From the NCBI RefSeq assembly GCF_902499335.1, contig NZ_CABVQK010000007.1, positions 310,001 through 374,000 on the forward strand: a stretch of 64,000 nt of DNA. The letters run 5' to 3'. Position 1 is the first letter of the stretch; each line of letters opens with the position of its first letter. The notes beneath the pieces are model-generated. The model had not been told where the DNA came from, did not search any database, and worked only from the letters and a program-made list of their open reading frames with translations. Positions 10,707-21,367 of this stretch are shown here, one piece after another. This DNA comes from Burkholderia lata. Lineage in GTDB: Bacteria > Pseudomonadota > Gammaproteobacteria > Burkholderiales > Burkholderiaceae. The position numbers and the translations under genes are program-made.

Positions 10707-10737
10707 TACATATCGACCCCTGAGCAAGGAGCGTGAC

Positions 10738-11505
10738 GTGACCTCATCCGAAGTCAGTGTGAAGCAGTCGGTTTCCCCCGCCGAATGGGAAGCGCGAGTC
10801 AATCTCGCGGCGGCCTATCGCCTCACCGCGCTGTTCGGCTGGGACGATCTCGTGTTCACCCATATTTCCGCGCGCGTGCCCGGCCCGGAGCATCATTTCC
10901 TGATCAACCCGTACGGGATGATGTTTGACGAGATCACGGCATCGTCGCTGGTGAAGGTGGATCTCGACGGACGCAAGGTGTCCGAATCGCCGTACGAGAT
11001 CAATCCGGCCGGCTTCACGATCCACAGCGCGGTGCATGCGGCACGCGACGACGCACTGTGCGTGATGCATACGCATTCGATCAACGGTGTCGCCGTATCG
11101 GCGCAGGAAGGGGGCTTGCTGCCGCTGTCGCAGCAGTCGCTCGGCGTGCTGGCGTCGCTCGGCTATCACGACTACGAGGGCATTGCGCTCAACGAGGGCG
11201 AGAAGGCGCGCCTCGTGCGCGACCTCGGCGCCAACACGAACCTGATGCTGCGCAACCACGGCCTGCTGACCGTCGGCGCGACGCCGGCAGACGCGTTCGT
11301 CGCGATGTACTTCTTCGAAGCGGCCTGCATGATCCAGGTCCGCGCGCAGGCCGGCGGCTCGGCGCTGCTGCCGATCGCGCAACCGATTCTCGACGGCATC
11401 AAGCAGCAGATCGCCGCGGTGACGCGCGGGATGGGCGCCGGCGCGCTCGTCTGGCCCGGTTTGCTGCGCCGGCTCGATCGGCGCAATCCCGGTTACGCGG
11501 ACTAG
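10738..11505 (+). CDS. Class II aldolase/adducin family protein
   Basis: Encodes 255 residues from a GTG at 10738, chosen because AAGGAG ends six bases before it; a longer frame from 10696 lacks this site. Zinc-binding His111 and His113 (HTH) and His174 (NHG) are the expected ligands of the fold, and HSAVH and GMMFDEI are typical of the family. Members cleave or decarboxylate phosphorylated or unphosphorylated sugars and organic acids. Which reaction this one performs is not evident, and a similar subgroup is annotated only as class II aldolase. Neighbours are oxidative catabolic genes on the same strand. Confidence 0.88.
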   Translation: MTSSEVSVKQSVSPAEWEARVNLAAAYRLTALFGWDDLVFTHISARVPGPEHHFLINPYGMMFDEITASSLVKVDLDGRKVSESPYEINPAGFTIHSAVHAARDDALCVMHTHSINGVAVSAQEGGLLPLSQQSLGVLASLGYHDYEGIALNEGEKARLVRDLGANTNLMLRNHGLLTVGATPADAFVAMYFFEAACMIQVRAQAGGSALLPIAQPILDGIKQQIAAVTRGMGAGALVWPGLLRRLDRRNPGYAD

Positions 11506-11520
11506 CTAGCGTATCCGTCG

Positions 11521-11549
11521 TTGTCGTTTGCGAACGACCGTGCTAAATT
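11521..11549 (+). promoter_or_regulatory. Sigma70-like promoter for the acyl-CoA dehydrogenase gene
   Basis: TTGTCG (11521-11526) and TAAATT (11544-11549) are separated by 17 bases and lie 68 bases before the ATG of the acyl-CoA dehydrogenase gene. The match to both hexamers and the spacing are good for a GC-rich genome. Confidence 0.45.
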
Positions 11550-11617
11550 CCTGCCAGCACGCGCAGTCACGGAACCCTTTATTCGGCTGACGAAGCCGGC
11601 ACCTGGGAGGCAGCACG

Positions 11618-13447
11618 ATGAGCTTGTTGATGTCGCGACGCGATCTCGCGTTCCTGCTGTATGACTGGCTCGACGCGGAAGCGCTCGTCGCGCTGCCGCG
11701 TTACGCCGAGCACAGTCGCGAGACGTTCGACGCGGTGCTCGACACCAGCGAGCGGATTGCGGAAGACCTGTTCGCGCCGCATGCGGCGCGTGGCGATCGC
11801 GAGGAGCCGCAGTTCGACGGCGAGCGCGTGACGCTGATCCCGGAAGTCGAACCGGCCGTGCGCGCCTTCGCGGACGCCGGGCTGATCGCTGCGGGCCACG
11901 ACGAAGCGCTCGGCGGCATGCGCTTGCCGAAGCTGGTCGAAGCCGCGTCGTTCCTGTTCTTCCAGGCCGCGAACATCGCAACGGCCGCCTATCCGTTCCT
12001 GACCGTCGCCAACGCGAACCTGCTCGTCGCGCACGGCAGCCCCGCGCAGATCGACGCGTTCGTTCGCCCGGAACTGGAAGGGCGCTACCTCGGCACCATG
12101 TGCCTGTCCGAGCCGCAAGCCGGTTCGTCACTGTCGGACATCGTGACGCGTGCGGATTTCGAGGGCGACTCGCCGCTTGGCCCGCGCTACCGGCTAACCG
12201 GCAACAAGATGTGGATCTCGGGCGGCGAACACGAGCTGACGGAGAACATCGTCCACCTGGTGCTCGCGAAGATTCCCGACGAACACGGCCGGTTGCTGCC
12301 CGGCACGCGCGGCATCTCGCTGTTCATCGTGCCGAAGTACTTGCAAGGCAACGACGGCACGGTGCAGGGCGAGCACAACGACGTGGTGCTCGCCGGGCTG
12401 AACCACAAGATGGGCTACCGCGGCACCACCAACTGCCTGCTGAACTTCGGCGAAGGCACGCGCTACCGCCCGGAAGGGCGGGCAGGCGCGATCGGCTATC
12501 TGGTGGGCCAGCCGAACCACGGCCTCGCATACATGTTCCACATGATGAACGAGGCGCGCATCGGTGTCGGCGCGGGCGCGGTGGCGCTCGGCTACACGGG
12601 TTACCTGCACGCGCTCGATTACGCGCGGAACCGGCCGCAAGGGCGCCCGCTCGGGCCGGCCGGCAAGGATGCCGCCGCACCGCAGGCGCCGATCGTCGCG
12701 CATCCGGACGTGCGGCGCATGCTGCTCGCACAGAAGGCCTATGTTGAAGGCGGTCTCGCGCTGATCCTGTACTGCGCGAAGCGGGTCGACGAAGCGCGCG
12801 CGAACGACGACGCGGAGGTGCGCGCCGATGCCGCGCGCCTGCTCGACATCCTGACGCCGATCGCGAAAAGCTGGCCGTCGCAGTGGTGTCTCGCTGCGAA
12901 CGACCTCGCGATCCAGGTGCACGGCGGCTATGGCTATACGCGCGATTACGCGGTCGAGCGGCTCTATCGCGACAATCGGCTCAATCCGATTCATGAAGGC
13001 ACGCACGGGATTCAGGCGCTCGACCTGCTGGGCCGCAAGGTCGCACAGGACGATGGCGCATCGCTGCGCGCACTGGACGCACGAATCGGCTCGACCGTTG
13101 AACGTGCGCGGACGCTCGATGCCGGCCTGCGCGAGCACGCCGATGCGCTGGCGCAGCGCTGGGCGCGGCTGGTCGAGGTCACACGGCAACTCGGCGCGAT
13201 CGGCGATACGCAGGCGCGGCTCGCGAACGCGAGCGTCTATCTGGAAGCGTTCGGCCATCTCGTTGTTGCGTGGCTGTGGCTCGACGTGACGCTAGCCGCG
13301 CACGGGAAAGCTGATGATTTCCACGACGGCAAGCGTGCGGCGGCCCGCTATTTTTTCAACTGGGAATTGCCGAAAGTGGATGCGCAGCTCGATCTGCTCG
13401 CGAGCGTCGACACGACGACGCTCGACATGCGCGACGCGTGGTTCTGA
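11618..13447 (+). CDS. Acyl-CoA dehydrogenase
   Basis: This 609-residue flavoprotein is longer than classical 380-residue enzymes because of a C-terminal extension, as in the large DmdC/FadE-like type. The FAD-binding core shows CLSEPQAGSSLSDI (around 160-175) and MWISGG. IQVHGGYGYTRDYAVERLYRDNR (around 430-450) is the C-terminal helical signature. IHEGTHGIQALDLLGRK contains a candidate catalytic Glu position. It would introduce an alpha,beta double bond in a CoA thioester. GGGAGG precedes the ATG by 7-8 bases. The quinone oxidoreductase gene follows on the same strand after about 150 bases. Substrate chain is unknown. Confidence 0.92.
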   Translation: MSLLMSRRDLAFLLYDWLDAEALVALPRYAEHSRETFDAVLDTSERIAEDLFAPHAARGDREEPQFDGERVTLIPEVEPAVRAFADAGLIAAGHDEALGGMRLPKLVEAASFLFFQAANIATAAYPFLTVANANLLVAHGSPAQIDAFVRPELEGRYLGTMCLSEPQAGSSLSDIVTRADFEGDSPLGPRYRLTGNKMWISGGEHELTENIVHLVLAKIPDEHGRLLPGTRGISLFIVPKYLQGNDGTVQGEHNDVVLAGLNHKMGYRGTTNCLLNFGEGTRYRPEGRAGAIGYLVGQPNHGLAYMFHMMNEARIGVGAGAVALGYTGYLHALDYARNRPQGRPLGPAGKDAAAPQAPIVAHPDVRRMLLAQKAYVEGGLALILYCAKRVDEARANDDAEVRADAARLLDILTPIAKSWPSQWCLAANDLAIQVHGGYGYTRDYAVERLYRDNRLNPIHEGTHGIQALDLLGRKVAQDDGASLRALDARIGSTVERARTLDAGLREHADALAQRWARLVEVTRQLGAIGDTQARLANASVYLEAFGHLVVAWLWLDVTLAAHGKADDFHDGKRAAARYFFNWELPKVDAQLDLLASVDTTTLDMRDAWF

Positions 13448-13595
13448 TCATTGCTTCACCGACATTCCGGAACGCAGACGATGCCGCGGAGGCCGATGCC
13501 GTCGGCTGTTGCGTATTCGTCGTGAACCGGCCGTGCGGGCGTGCCCCGCAGGATGACTCGATGCGCGGCCACGCCGCACAAGGAGAGAGACGAAC

Positions 13596-14576
13596 ATGAA
13601 AGCACTGTTGTGTACCGCATTCGGCCCGATCGACAGTTTGCGCATCGAGGACGTGGCGATTCCCGAACCGGCCGCGGGCCAGGTCCGGGTTCAGGTGAAG
13701 GCCGCGTCGCTCAATTTCCCCGACGCGCTGATCGTCCAGGGGTTGTACCAGGTGAAGCCGGCACTGCCGTTTTCGCCGGGCGCGGAATTTGCCGGCGTGA
13801 TCGACGCGGTGGGCGAGGGCGTGACCGCGTGGCGGCCGGGCGATTCGGTGGTCGCGTTTACCGGGCACGGCGGGTTCGCGCAGCAGTGCGTGGCCGACGT
13901 GCACCAGATTGCCGCGCTGCCGCCGGGCATGACATTCGAGCAGGGCGCGGCGCTCGTGCTCGCGTACGGCACGTCGCTGCACGCATTGCAGCAGCGTGCG
14001 CGGCTGCAACAGGGCGAGACGTTGCTCGTGCTGGGCGCGGCGGGCGGCGTCGGGCTCGCCGCGATCGAGATCGCGAAGGCGCTCGGCGCGCGCGTGATCG
14101 CGGCGGCATCGAGTGCGGACAAGCTGGCACTGTGTCGCGAAGCGGGCGCCGACGAGACGATCGACTATGCGACCGAAGACCTGCGCCGCCGTGTGGACGA
14201 ATTGACGGGCGGGCGCGGTGCGGACGTCGTCTACGATCCGGTGGGCGGCGCGTACAGCGAGGCGGCGCTGCGCGCGACCGCGTGGCATGGCCGGTTCCTC
14301 GTGGTCGGTTTCGCGGCCGGAGAGATCCCGAAGATCGCGCTGAACCTGGCGCTGCTCAAGGAGCGCGACATTCTCGGCGTGTTCTGGGGCGATGCGGTGC
14401 GCCGCGATCCGAAGCAGCATGTCGCGAACATGCGCCTGCTTGCCGAATGGTTCGCGGCCGGCAAGGTGCGACCCGCGATCACCGAGCGCGTGTCGCTCGC
14501 CGGCGCGGCCGATGCGATCGCGCGGATGGCGAACCGGCAGGTGAAGGGGAAGGTGGTGATCCTGCCGGACGCCTGA
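13596..14576 (+). CDS. NADPH:quinone oxidoreductase (zinc-free MDR family)
   Basis: This 326-residue enzyme transfers hydride from NADPH to a quinone or enone. It has the N-terminal GroES-like domain (FSPGAEFAGVIDAVGEGV) and a Rossmann domain with LVLGAAGGVGLAAIEIAKALGA, the NADPH loop. The structural and catalytic zinc ligands of alcohol dehydrogenases are absent, which places it in the quinone reductase/crotonase-like branch. AAGGAGAGAG gives a strong ribosome binding site. It probably forms one transcript with the acyl-CoA dehydrogenase upstream. Confidence 0.9.
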   Translation: MKALLCTAFGPIDSLRIEDVAIPEPAAGQVRVQVKAASLNFPDALIVQGLYQVKPALPFSPGAEFAGVIDAVGEGVTAWRPGDSVVAFTGHGGFAQQCVADVHQIAALPPGMTFEQGAALVLAYGTSLHALQQRARLQQGETLLVLGAAGGVGLAAIEIAKALGARVIAAASSADKLALCREAGADETIDYATEDLRRRVDELTGGRGADVVYDPVGGAYSEAALRATAWHGRFLVVGFAAGEIPKIALNLALLKERDILGVFWGDAVRRDPKQHVANMRLLAEWFAAGKVRPAITERVSLAGAADAIARMANRQVKGKVVILPDA

Positions 14577-14646
14577 GCGGCTTTCCGTGCGTGGCGCGCC
14601 GCGTTCCGGCATACGCCGCGCGGCTGCGCTTCGGCGCTCGGGCGCG

Positions 14647-15297
14647 TTACGCGATCTGCTGCAGAAGGGCCGCGACCCGCTGCCCGAGCGCGCGATGCTG
14701 ATCGGCCGCGAAGTGGACGCCGTCCACCGGGCTCACCTCGATGATCGCGCCGGCATCGAGAAAATGCGCACCAGCATCGCCTGCCACCTGTTCGTACCGC
14801 TTCGCGAGCTGCCGCGACTTCGCTGCGCCGCCCGCGAAGATCTCGCCGAGGAAGCCGACCTCGACGATCGGGGCAGGCGCCATCAGCACGAGCTTCGGTG
14901 ACGCACCGGAGGGGCCGCCGCGGCATGCAGCGATCTCGGCAAGCAGCACGCCGACCGAGGTCGCGATGTCGGCGGGTGTGACCGAGAAGCGGGTCTTCAG
15001 ATCGTTCGTCCCGAGCATCAGCACGACGAAATCGACGGGCAAGTGACTTTCGATGCACGCGCGCAGATACGACAAACCGTTCTTGTGCCGGCCTTCGATC
15101 GGATCGTCGTGCACGGTCGTGCGCGCGGGCAACCCTTCCTCGATGACCCGCCAGCTCGCGCCGAGCGTTTGCGCCAGCACGCCGGTCCAGCGTTCTTCGT
15201 GTGCAAACCGTTCCAGTACGCCGGCACGCGTCATCGGGCGTGTGCCATGCGTGTTCGAATCGCCGTAGCAGAGCACGGTTTTCTGCGTCATCGTCAT
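14647..15297 (-). CDS. SGNH/GDSL-family hydrolase (arylesterase-like)
   Basis: This 216-residue serine hydrolase has block I CYGDSNTHG with nucleophile Ser14, block III LMLGTNDLK with Gly and Asn for the oxyanion hole, and block V DGVHFA with the catalytic Asp and His. There is no signal peptide, so it is cytosolic. The family hydrolyses small aryl and alkyl esters. It lies 16 bases downstream of the PadR-type regulator on the same strand, so the two may share a transcript and a regulator. Confidence 0.88.
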   Translation of the reverse strand: MTMTQKTVLCYGDSNTHGTRPMTRAGVLERFAHEERWTGVLAQTLGASWRVIEEGLPARTTVHDDPIEGRHKNGLSYLRACIESHLPVDFVVLMLGTNDLKTRFSVTPADIATSVGVLLAEIAACRGGPSGASPKLVLMAPAPIVEVGFLGEIFAGGAAKSRQLAKRYEQVAGDAGAHFLDAGAIIEVSPVDGVHFAADQHRALGQRVAALLQQIA

Positions 15298-15313
15298 TTC
15301 CTCCGTCAGTCGT

Positions 15314-15850
15314 TCAGTCTTTCGGCAAGCGCAGCACGTCGAGCGCCTGCTGCGAATATTCGACCCAGAACCGCTCGTTCGCGATGCCGGCCTGCAGTAC
15401 CAGGTGCTGAAGGCGCTTCGTGCGCGAATCGACGTCTTCCGAAAAATCGCGCGCCTCGATCTGCAGATACAGGTCGAGCTTCTCCTGGTGCAGCGCGATG
15501 CGCCGCCTGATTTCGTCCTCGAGGCCGGCCGGACCGAGCACCGCTTCCGCGCGCAGGCGCACCATCAACGCTTCGCGCAGCGGCGTCGGATCTTCCTGTT
15601 CGGCGATCCAGCGCCGCAACTCCTTCTTGCCGGCCGGCAGGATCCGGTACGCGCGCTTGCGGCCGCGCCCCGATTCGGCCGGCAGCGATTCGATCCAGCC
15701 CGTTTCCTCGAGACGCCCCAGCTCGCGATAGATCTGCTGATGCGTCGCCTGCCAGAAATAGCCGATCGAGCGATCGAAGCGGTCGGCGAGCTCGGAGCCC
15801 GAACCGGGGCGTTCGGCGAGCGCGGTGAGGAGTGCGTGGGGCAGGGACAT
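15314..15850 (-). CDS. PadR-family transcriptional repressor
   Basis: Encodes 178 residues from the ATG at 15850. A longer frame to 16006 crosses the operator region and is rejected. Residues 1-80 form the PadR winged helix (MSLPHALLTALAERPGSGSELADRF...YRELGRLEETGWIE), and a C-terminal helical dimerisation domain follows with the VlrA-like loop. PadR proteins repress adjacent detoxification or catabolic genes and are released by small aromatics or lipids. Two palindromic sites in the divergent region to fadH are its obvious targets. The GDSL hydrolase gene follows on the same strand. Confidence 0.88.
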   Translation of the reverse strand: MSLPHALLTALAERPGSGSELADRFDRSIGYFWQATHQQIYRELGRLEETGWIESLPAESGRGRKRAYRILPAGKKELRRWIAEQEDPTPLREALMVRLRAEAVLGPAGLEDEIRRRIALHQEKLDLYLQIEARDFSEDVDSRTKRLQHLVLQAGIANERFWVEYSQQALDVLRLPKD

Positions 15851-15921
15851 GTCGGATCGAGGAGGCCGCGGAATGAACCGCATCTTGCCATATCGGGGCC
15901 GCAGTACAAGATGAGGGATGC

Positions 15922-15945
15922 GTTTATGCAACGGGTTGCATAAAC
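15922..15945. promoter_or_regulatory. Palindromic operator 1 for the PadR regulator
   Basis: A perfect inverted repeat: GTTTATGCAAC, two bases, then its exact complement. It overlaps the -35 element (TTGCAT, 15936-15941) of the fadH promoter. Binding here would block RNA polymerase. PadR sites of the form ATGCAAC-N-GTTGCAT are well known for the family. Confidence 0.8.
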
Positions 15946-15964
15946 GAAAGTGGTGGACTAATAT
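15936..15964 (+). promoter_or_regulatory. fadH promoter
   Basis: TTGCAT (15936-15941), a 17-base spacer and TAATAT (15959-15964) form a near-ideal sigma70 promoter 36 bases before the fadH start. The -35 lies inside operator 1, and the expected start point lies at operator 2. Confidence 0.7.
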
Positions 15965-15968
15965 CTGC

Positions 15969-18024
<2,056 letters not shown>

Positions 18025-18074
18025 GCTTTGAGACCGATTCGTTTCTTTTCCGCCCGACGATACAGGAGTCTTCG

Positions 18075-18515
18075 ATGACGAACGCACCGCTGCATCTTCA
18101 ACCCGCTGTCGCGCAATCGCTCGATAAGTGGCATGCGATGATCGAGCGCAAGGATTTTGGCGCACTGGAATCGATCGTCCATCCGGACGCCGTGTTCCGT
18201 TCGCCGATGGCGTTCAACCCCTACGGGCCCGCGCCCGCGCTGTTGCTGGCGTTGCGCACGGTGATTACGATCCTCGAGAAGTTCACCTATTACCGCCAGT
18301 TCGTCACCGACGATGGCAAGAGCGTGGTGCTGGAATTCAGCGCGGCCGTCGGCGACAAGGCGCTAAAGGGGATCGACATGATTCGCTTCGACGACGAAGG
18401 GCGGATCGTCGAATTCGAGGTCATGATCCGGCCGTTCAATGCGCTGCAGGCGCTCGGCGCGGAAATGGGCGCGCGGCTCGCGCAGCAGTTGCCCGCGTTC
18501 AAGATCGGCGGCTGA
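18075..18515 (+). CDS. SnoaL/NTF2-like protein
   Basis: Encodes 146 residues from the ATG at 18075, preceded by CAGGAG at 18063-18068; longer in-frame extensions run into fadH. The pattern W-x-x-M-I-x-x-K-D-F-x-x-L-x-x-I-V-H-P-D-A-V-F-R-S-P and the later DMIRFDDEGRIVEFEVMIRPF is that of the cone-shaped NTF2/SnoaL fold used by small isomerases, cyclases and binding proteins. It lies 50 bases after fadH and is probably co-transcribed. The reaction is not inferable. Confidence 0.8.
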   Translation: MTNAPLHLQPAVAQSLDKWHAMIERKDFGALESIVHPDAVFRSPMAFNPYGPAPALLLALRTVITILEKFTYYRQFVTDDGKSVVLEFSAAVGDKALKGIDMIRFDDEGRIVEFEVMIRPFNALQALGAEMGARLAQQLPAFKIGG

Positions 18516-18549
18516 GCACGGCGATCGTGGGGCGGTGGTCGCTGCGCAC

Positions 18550-19983
18550 TCAGCGCGCGAGTTGTGCCCGCGCGAGCTGGCCCAGGCACCGGACGCCGTC
18601 CTCGATGTTCTTGTTCCACACGTGTCCTGCGCTCAGGCGCAGGCAATGGCGAAAGCGCCGGCTGGCGGAAAAGATGTCGCCCGGCGCGAAGCAGACGCCC
18701 TGTTCGAGCGCGGCATCGAACAGCGCGCGTGAATCGAATCGCTTCGGCAGTTCGAGCCAGAGCACGAAACCGCCGGCTGGCCGGCTCACTTTCGTGTCGG
18801 CCGGAAAGCTGGCCTCGATCGTGCGCGCCATCCGCGCCAGGTTGTCCTCGAACACGCGCCGGATGCGGCGCAAATGCGCATCGTATGCACCGCTTGCGAG
18901 GAAGTCGGCCAGTGCGACCTGCAGCAACACGGGGCCGCACAGGCTGAGCGCAAGCTTGCGTTCCATCACCTGCTGAGTGCGCGCACCCGCCGCGATCCAG
19001 CCGATCCGGTATCCCGGGGCGAGGCTCTTCGAGAACGAACTGCAGTAGATCGTGTCGGCACCGCTGCCGAGTGCGCTGAACGGCCTCGGCCGATCCCGAC
19101 CGAAATGGATGTCGCCGTAGACGTCGTCTTCGATCAGCGGCACCCGATGGCGCGCGAGCAGCGCAAGCAGCGCCCGTTTGTCATTCTCGGTCATCGCGCA
19201 GCCGAGCGGATTGCCGAAGCTCGACGACAGCACGCACGCAGCGATCGATTCCGATTCGAGACGCCGCTCGAGCATGCCGACGTCGACGCCGCGCAGCGGG
19301 TCGGTCGGCAACTCCAGCGCCTTCAGTCCCAGTGCCTCCAGCGTGTGAAGCAGACCGAAGTAGGTCGGCGATTCCACCGCGATCGTATCGCCGCGCGTTG
19401 CCACGGCATTCAGCGCGAGCGTCAACGCCTCGGTGCAGCCGTTCGTGACGAGGATGTCGTCGGCGGACAGCGGGTGCCCGAAGCGCATGGCCCGCCGCGC
19501 GATTTCGCGGCGCAGAGCAGGCTCGCCGTAGGGCGCGCAATAGACGTTGTAGCGCGTGCCGTGCTGGCGGGCCGCACGCGCGAGGGCAAGGTCGAGCCGC
19601 TTCGATTGCAGCAGCGCCGGATCGGGCACCGCACATCCGAGCGGCACGAGCGCCGAGTTGGCAGCATGTTCGAGCATCGCGGCGACCGCGCCACTGATCG
19701 ACACTGTCGATGCTTTTGCGCGCGAGCGCGATGCGCTCGGCAATGCAAGCGTGCCGCCGCGAGCGGCCGCGACATAGAAGCCCGACTGCGGTCGCGAGAC
19801 GAGCACGCCGCGATCTTCCAGCTGACGGTATGCCTGCAGCGCGGTGGAGACGCTGATGCGCTGCTGCTCGCTGATGGTACGTACGGACGGCAGCCGGGTG
19901 CCCGGCGCCAGCGTACCGTTCTCGATCATGCCGACGATGAGGTCGGCCAGTTGCCTGTAGCGGAATGACGTCTGCGTTTCCAT
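18550..19983 (-). CDS. MocR-type GntR regulator with aminotransferase domain
   Basis: Encodes 477 residues from the METQTSF start at 19983. The N-terminal GntR winged helix (residues 1-75: YRQLADLIVGMIENGTLAPGTRLPSVRTISEQQRIS) is followed by a full fold-type I aminotransferase domain. The PLP lysine is at about residue 319 within SSFSKSLAPGYRIGW, and DDVYGDIHFG supplies the Asp that contacts the cofactor. MocR proteins sense PLP or an amino-acid adduct and control divergent genes. Here the divergent gene encodes another PLP aminotransferase, the likely target, with direct repeats between them. Confidence 0.92.
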   Translation of the reverse strand: METQTSFRYRQLADLIVGMIENGTLAPGTRLPSVRTISEQQRISVSTALQAYRQLEDRGVLVSRPQSGFYVAAARGGTLALPSASRSRAKASTVSISGAVAAMLEHAANSALVPLGCAVPDPALLQSKRLDLALARAARQHGTRYNVYCAPYGEPALRREIARRAMRFGHPLSADDILVTNGCTEALTLALNAVATRGDTIAVESPTYFGLLHTLEALGLKALELPTDPLRGVDVGMLERRLESESIAACVLSSSFGNPLGCAMTENDKRALLALLARHRVPLIEDDVYGDIHFGRDRPRPFSALGSGADTIYCSSFSKSLAPGYRIGWIAAGARTQQVMERKLALSLCGPVLLQVALADFLASGAYDAHLRRIRRVFEDNLARMARTIEASFPADTKVSRPAGGFVLWLELPKRFDSRALFDAALEQGVCFAPGDIFSASRRFRHCLRLSAGHVWNKNIEDGVRCLGQLARAQLAR

Positions 19984-20044
19984 GGGGCACCAGCGGCAGG
20001 GGAGTGCCCGATTATCGACCGTACGACACGATCTCGCCACGCAT

Positions 20045-20076
20045 AATTGTGTCGGTCCGTTCGATGGAAAATTGTG
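20045..20076. promoter_or_regulatory. Direct repeats between MocR and aminotransferase genes
   Basis: AATTGTG occurs at 20045-20051 and again at 20070-20076 in the same orientation, 25 bases apart, in the divergent intergenic region. Direct repeats are the usual architecture of MocR-family binding sites, so these are candidate operator halves for the adjacent regulator. Confidence 0.4.
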
Positions 20077-20150
20077 GCTGTTATGGTTTTTGTGCGAGCG
20101 CTACGATGGCGCTGTTCCGATCCATCGATCGGCCCAAGCGAGGCTTGCCC

Positions 20151-21311
20151 ATGCACACGACACACGCGCATTCCGGCGAGTGGCGCGGACGGTTTCCGTA
20201 CAACGAAATCATCTCGCTGCTCGATGTCAACCGGACCTTCAACCTGGCGGAGAGTACGTCGCAGGACCTGACGGTCGGCGAGCTGCTGGATCTGGCCGGC
20301 GTCGAAGCGGTCCGTCACCTGAAACTCGGCTACAGCCAGTCGGCAGGTGCTGCCGTGCTGCGCGATGCGATTGCCGACACCTGCGATGTGCCGGCCGAGC
20401 AGATCGTGACGACGCAAGGCACCGCGCTCGGGTTGTTTCTGCTGGCCTATGAAGTGTGCCGGCCCGGCGACGAGGCCGTGCTCGCGACGCCGTGCTTTCC
20501 GCCGAGCCGCGACTGTCTGGTCGGCGCCGGCGCAACGGTGCGTGAAGTGCGGCTGTCGTTCGAAAACGGCTACCGGCTGGACCTCGCGCAGTTCGACGCG
20601 AGCCTGTCGTCGAAGACGCGGCTGGTCAGCATCGCGTCCCCGCAGAATCCGGGCGGCGTGCAGGCATCGCGCGCCGAGATCGATGCATTGCTGGCGTTGA
20701 TGGCGCAACGGTGCCCGGACGCGATACTGTTCATCGACGAGACCTATCGTGAAGCGACCTATGGCGATGCCGCCGTGGCAGCCAGTTTCGCGGGTGCCGA
20801 TCCACGCATCGTCACGGGCTCGTCGGTGTCGAAAGCGCTGGGTGCACCCGGGCTGCGGACAGGGTGGCTCACGGTCGCCGACGCGGGGCTTCGGGCGCGC
20901 CTGCTCGTCGCGAAGCTGAATACCGTCATCTCGGGCTCGGTGCTCGACGAGACGCTGGCGGCGACCGTGCTGCGCCATCGCGAGCACGTGCTTGCGCCCC
21001 GGCGCCGGCTGCTGGCGGGCGCGCTCGATATCGTGTCGGGCTGGTGCGGACGTGAGCGTGAACGGGTCGAGTGGGTGCGGCCAGACGCGGGCGCACTGTG
21101 CTGCGTGCGGTTGCGTCAGGATGCTTTCGACGATCAGGCCGTGTCGCGCTTCTGGCAGAAGTTGCCGGATCACGACGTGCAGCTCGCATCAGGCACGTGG
21201 TTCGGCGAAAGCAGCCGCGTTTTCAGGCTCGGGTTCGGTTATCTTCCGCTGGAGCGACTGCCGCCTGCATTGATGGCGCTGTCCCGGGCGATGGATGCAG
21301 CGGTTGCATGA
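20151..21311 (+). CDS. PLP-dependent class I/II aminotransferase
   Basis: Encodes 386 residues. The ATG at 20151 is preferred because the protein homology pattern starts there and GCGAGG lies upstream; ATGs at 20106 and earlier are alternatives. It has TQGTALGLFLLAYEVCRPGDEAV, SPQNPGG, the cofactor Asp in FIDETYREATYGD and the PLP lysine at about residue 228 in SSVSKALGAPGLRTGW. It would transaminate an amino acid or amine of unknown identity. It is divergent from a MocR regulator and followed after 56 bases by a solute-binding-type protein, so it probably belongs to an amino-acid-derived compound pathway. Confidence 0.88.
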   Translation: MHTTHAHSGEWRGRFPYNEIISLLDVNRTFNLAESTSQDLTVGELLDLAGVEAVRHLKLGYSQSAGAAVLRDAIADTCDVPAEQIVTTQGTALGLFLLAYEVCRPGDEAVLATPCFPPSRDCLVGAGATVREVRLSFENGYRLDLAQFDASLSSKTRLVSIASPQNPGGVQASRAEIDALLALMAQRCPDAILFIDETYREATYGDAAVAASFAGADPRIVTGSSVSKALGAPGLRTGWLTVADAGLRARLLVAKLNTVISGSVLDETLAATVLRHREHVLAPRRRLLAGALDIVSGWCGRERERVEWVRPDAGALCCVRLRQDAFDDQAVSRFWQKLPDHDVQLASGTWFGESSRVFRLGFGYLPLERLPPALMALSRAMDAAVA

Positions 21312-21367
21312 ATCGGGTGCCCGGCGTCTGGGCGCGACGAACATCATTGAACGTCAGGAGTGACACC

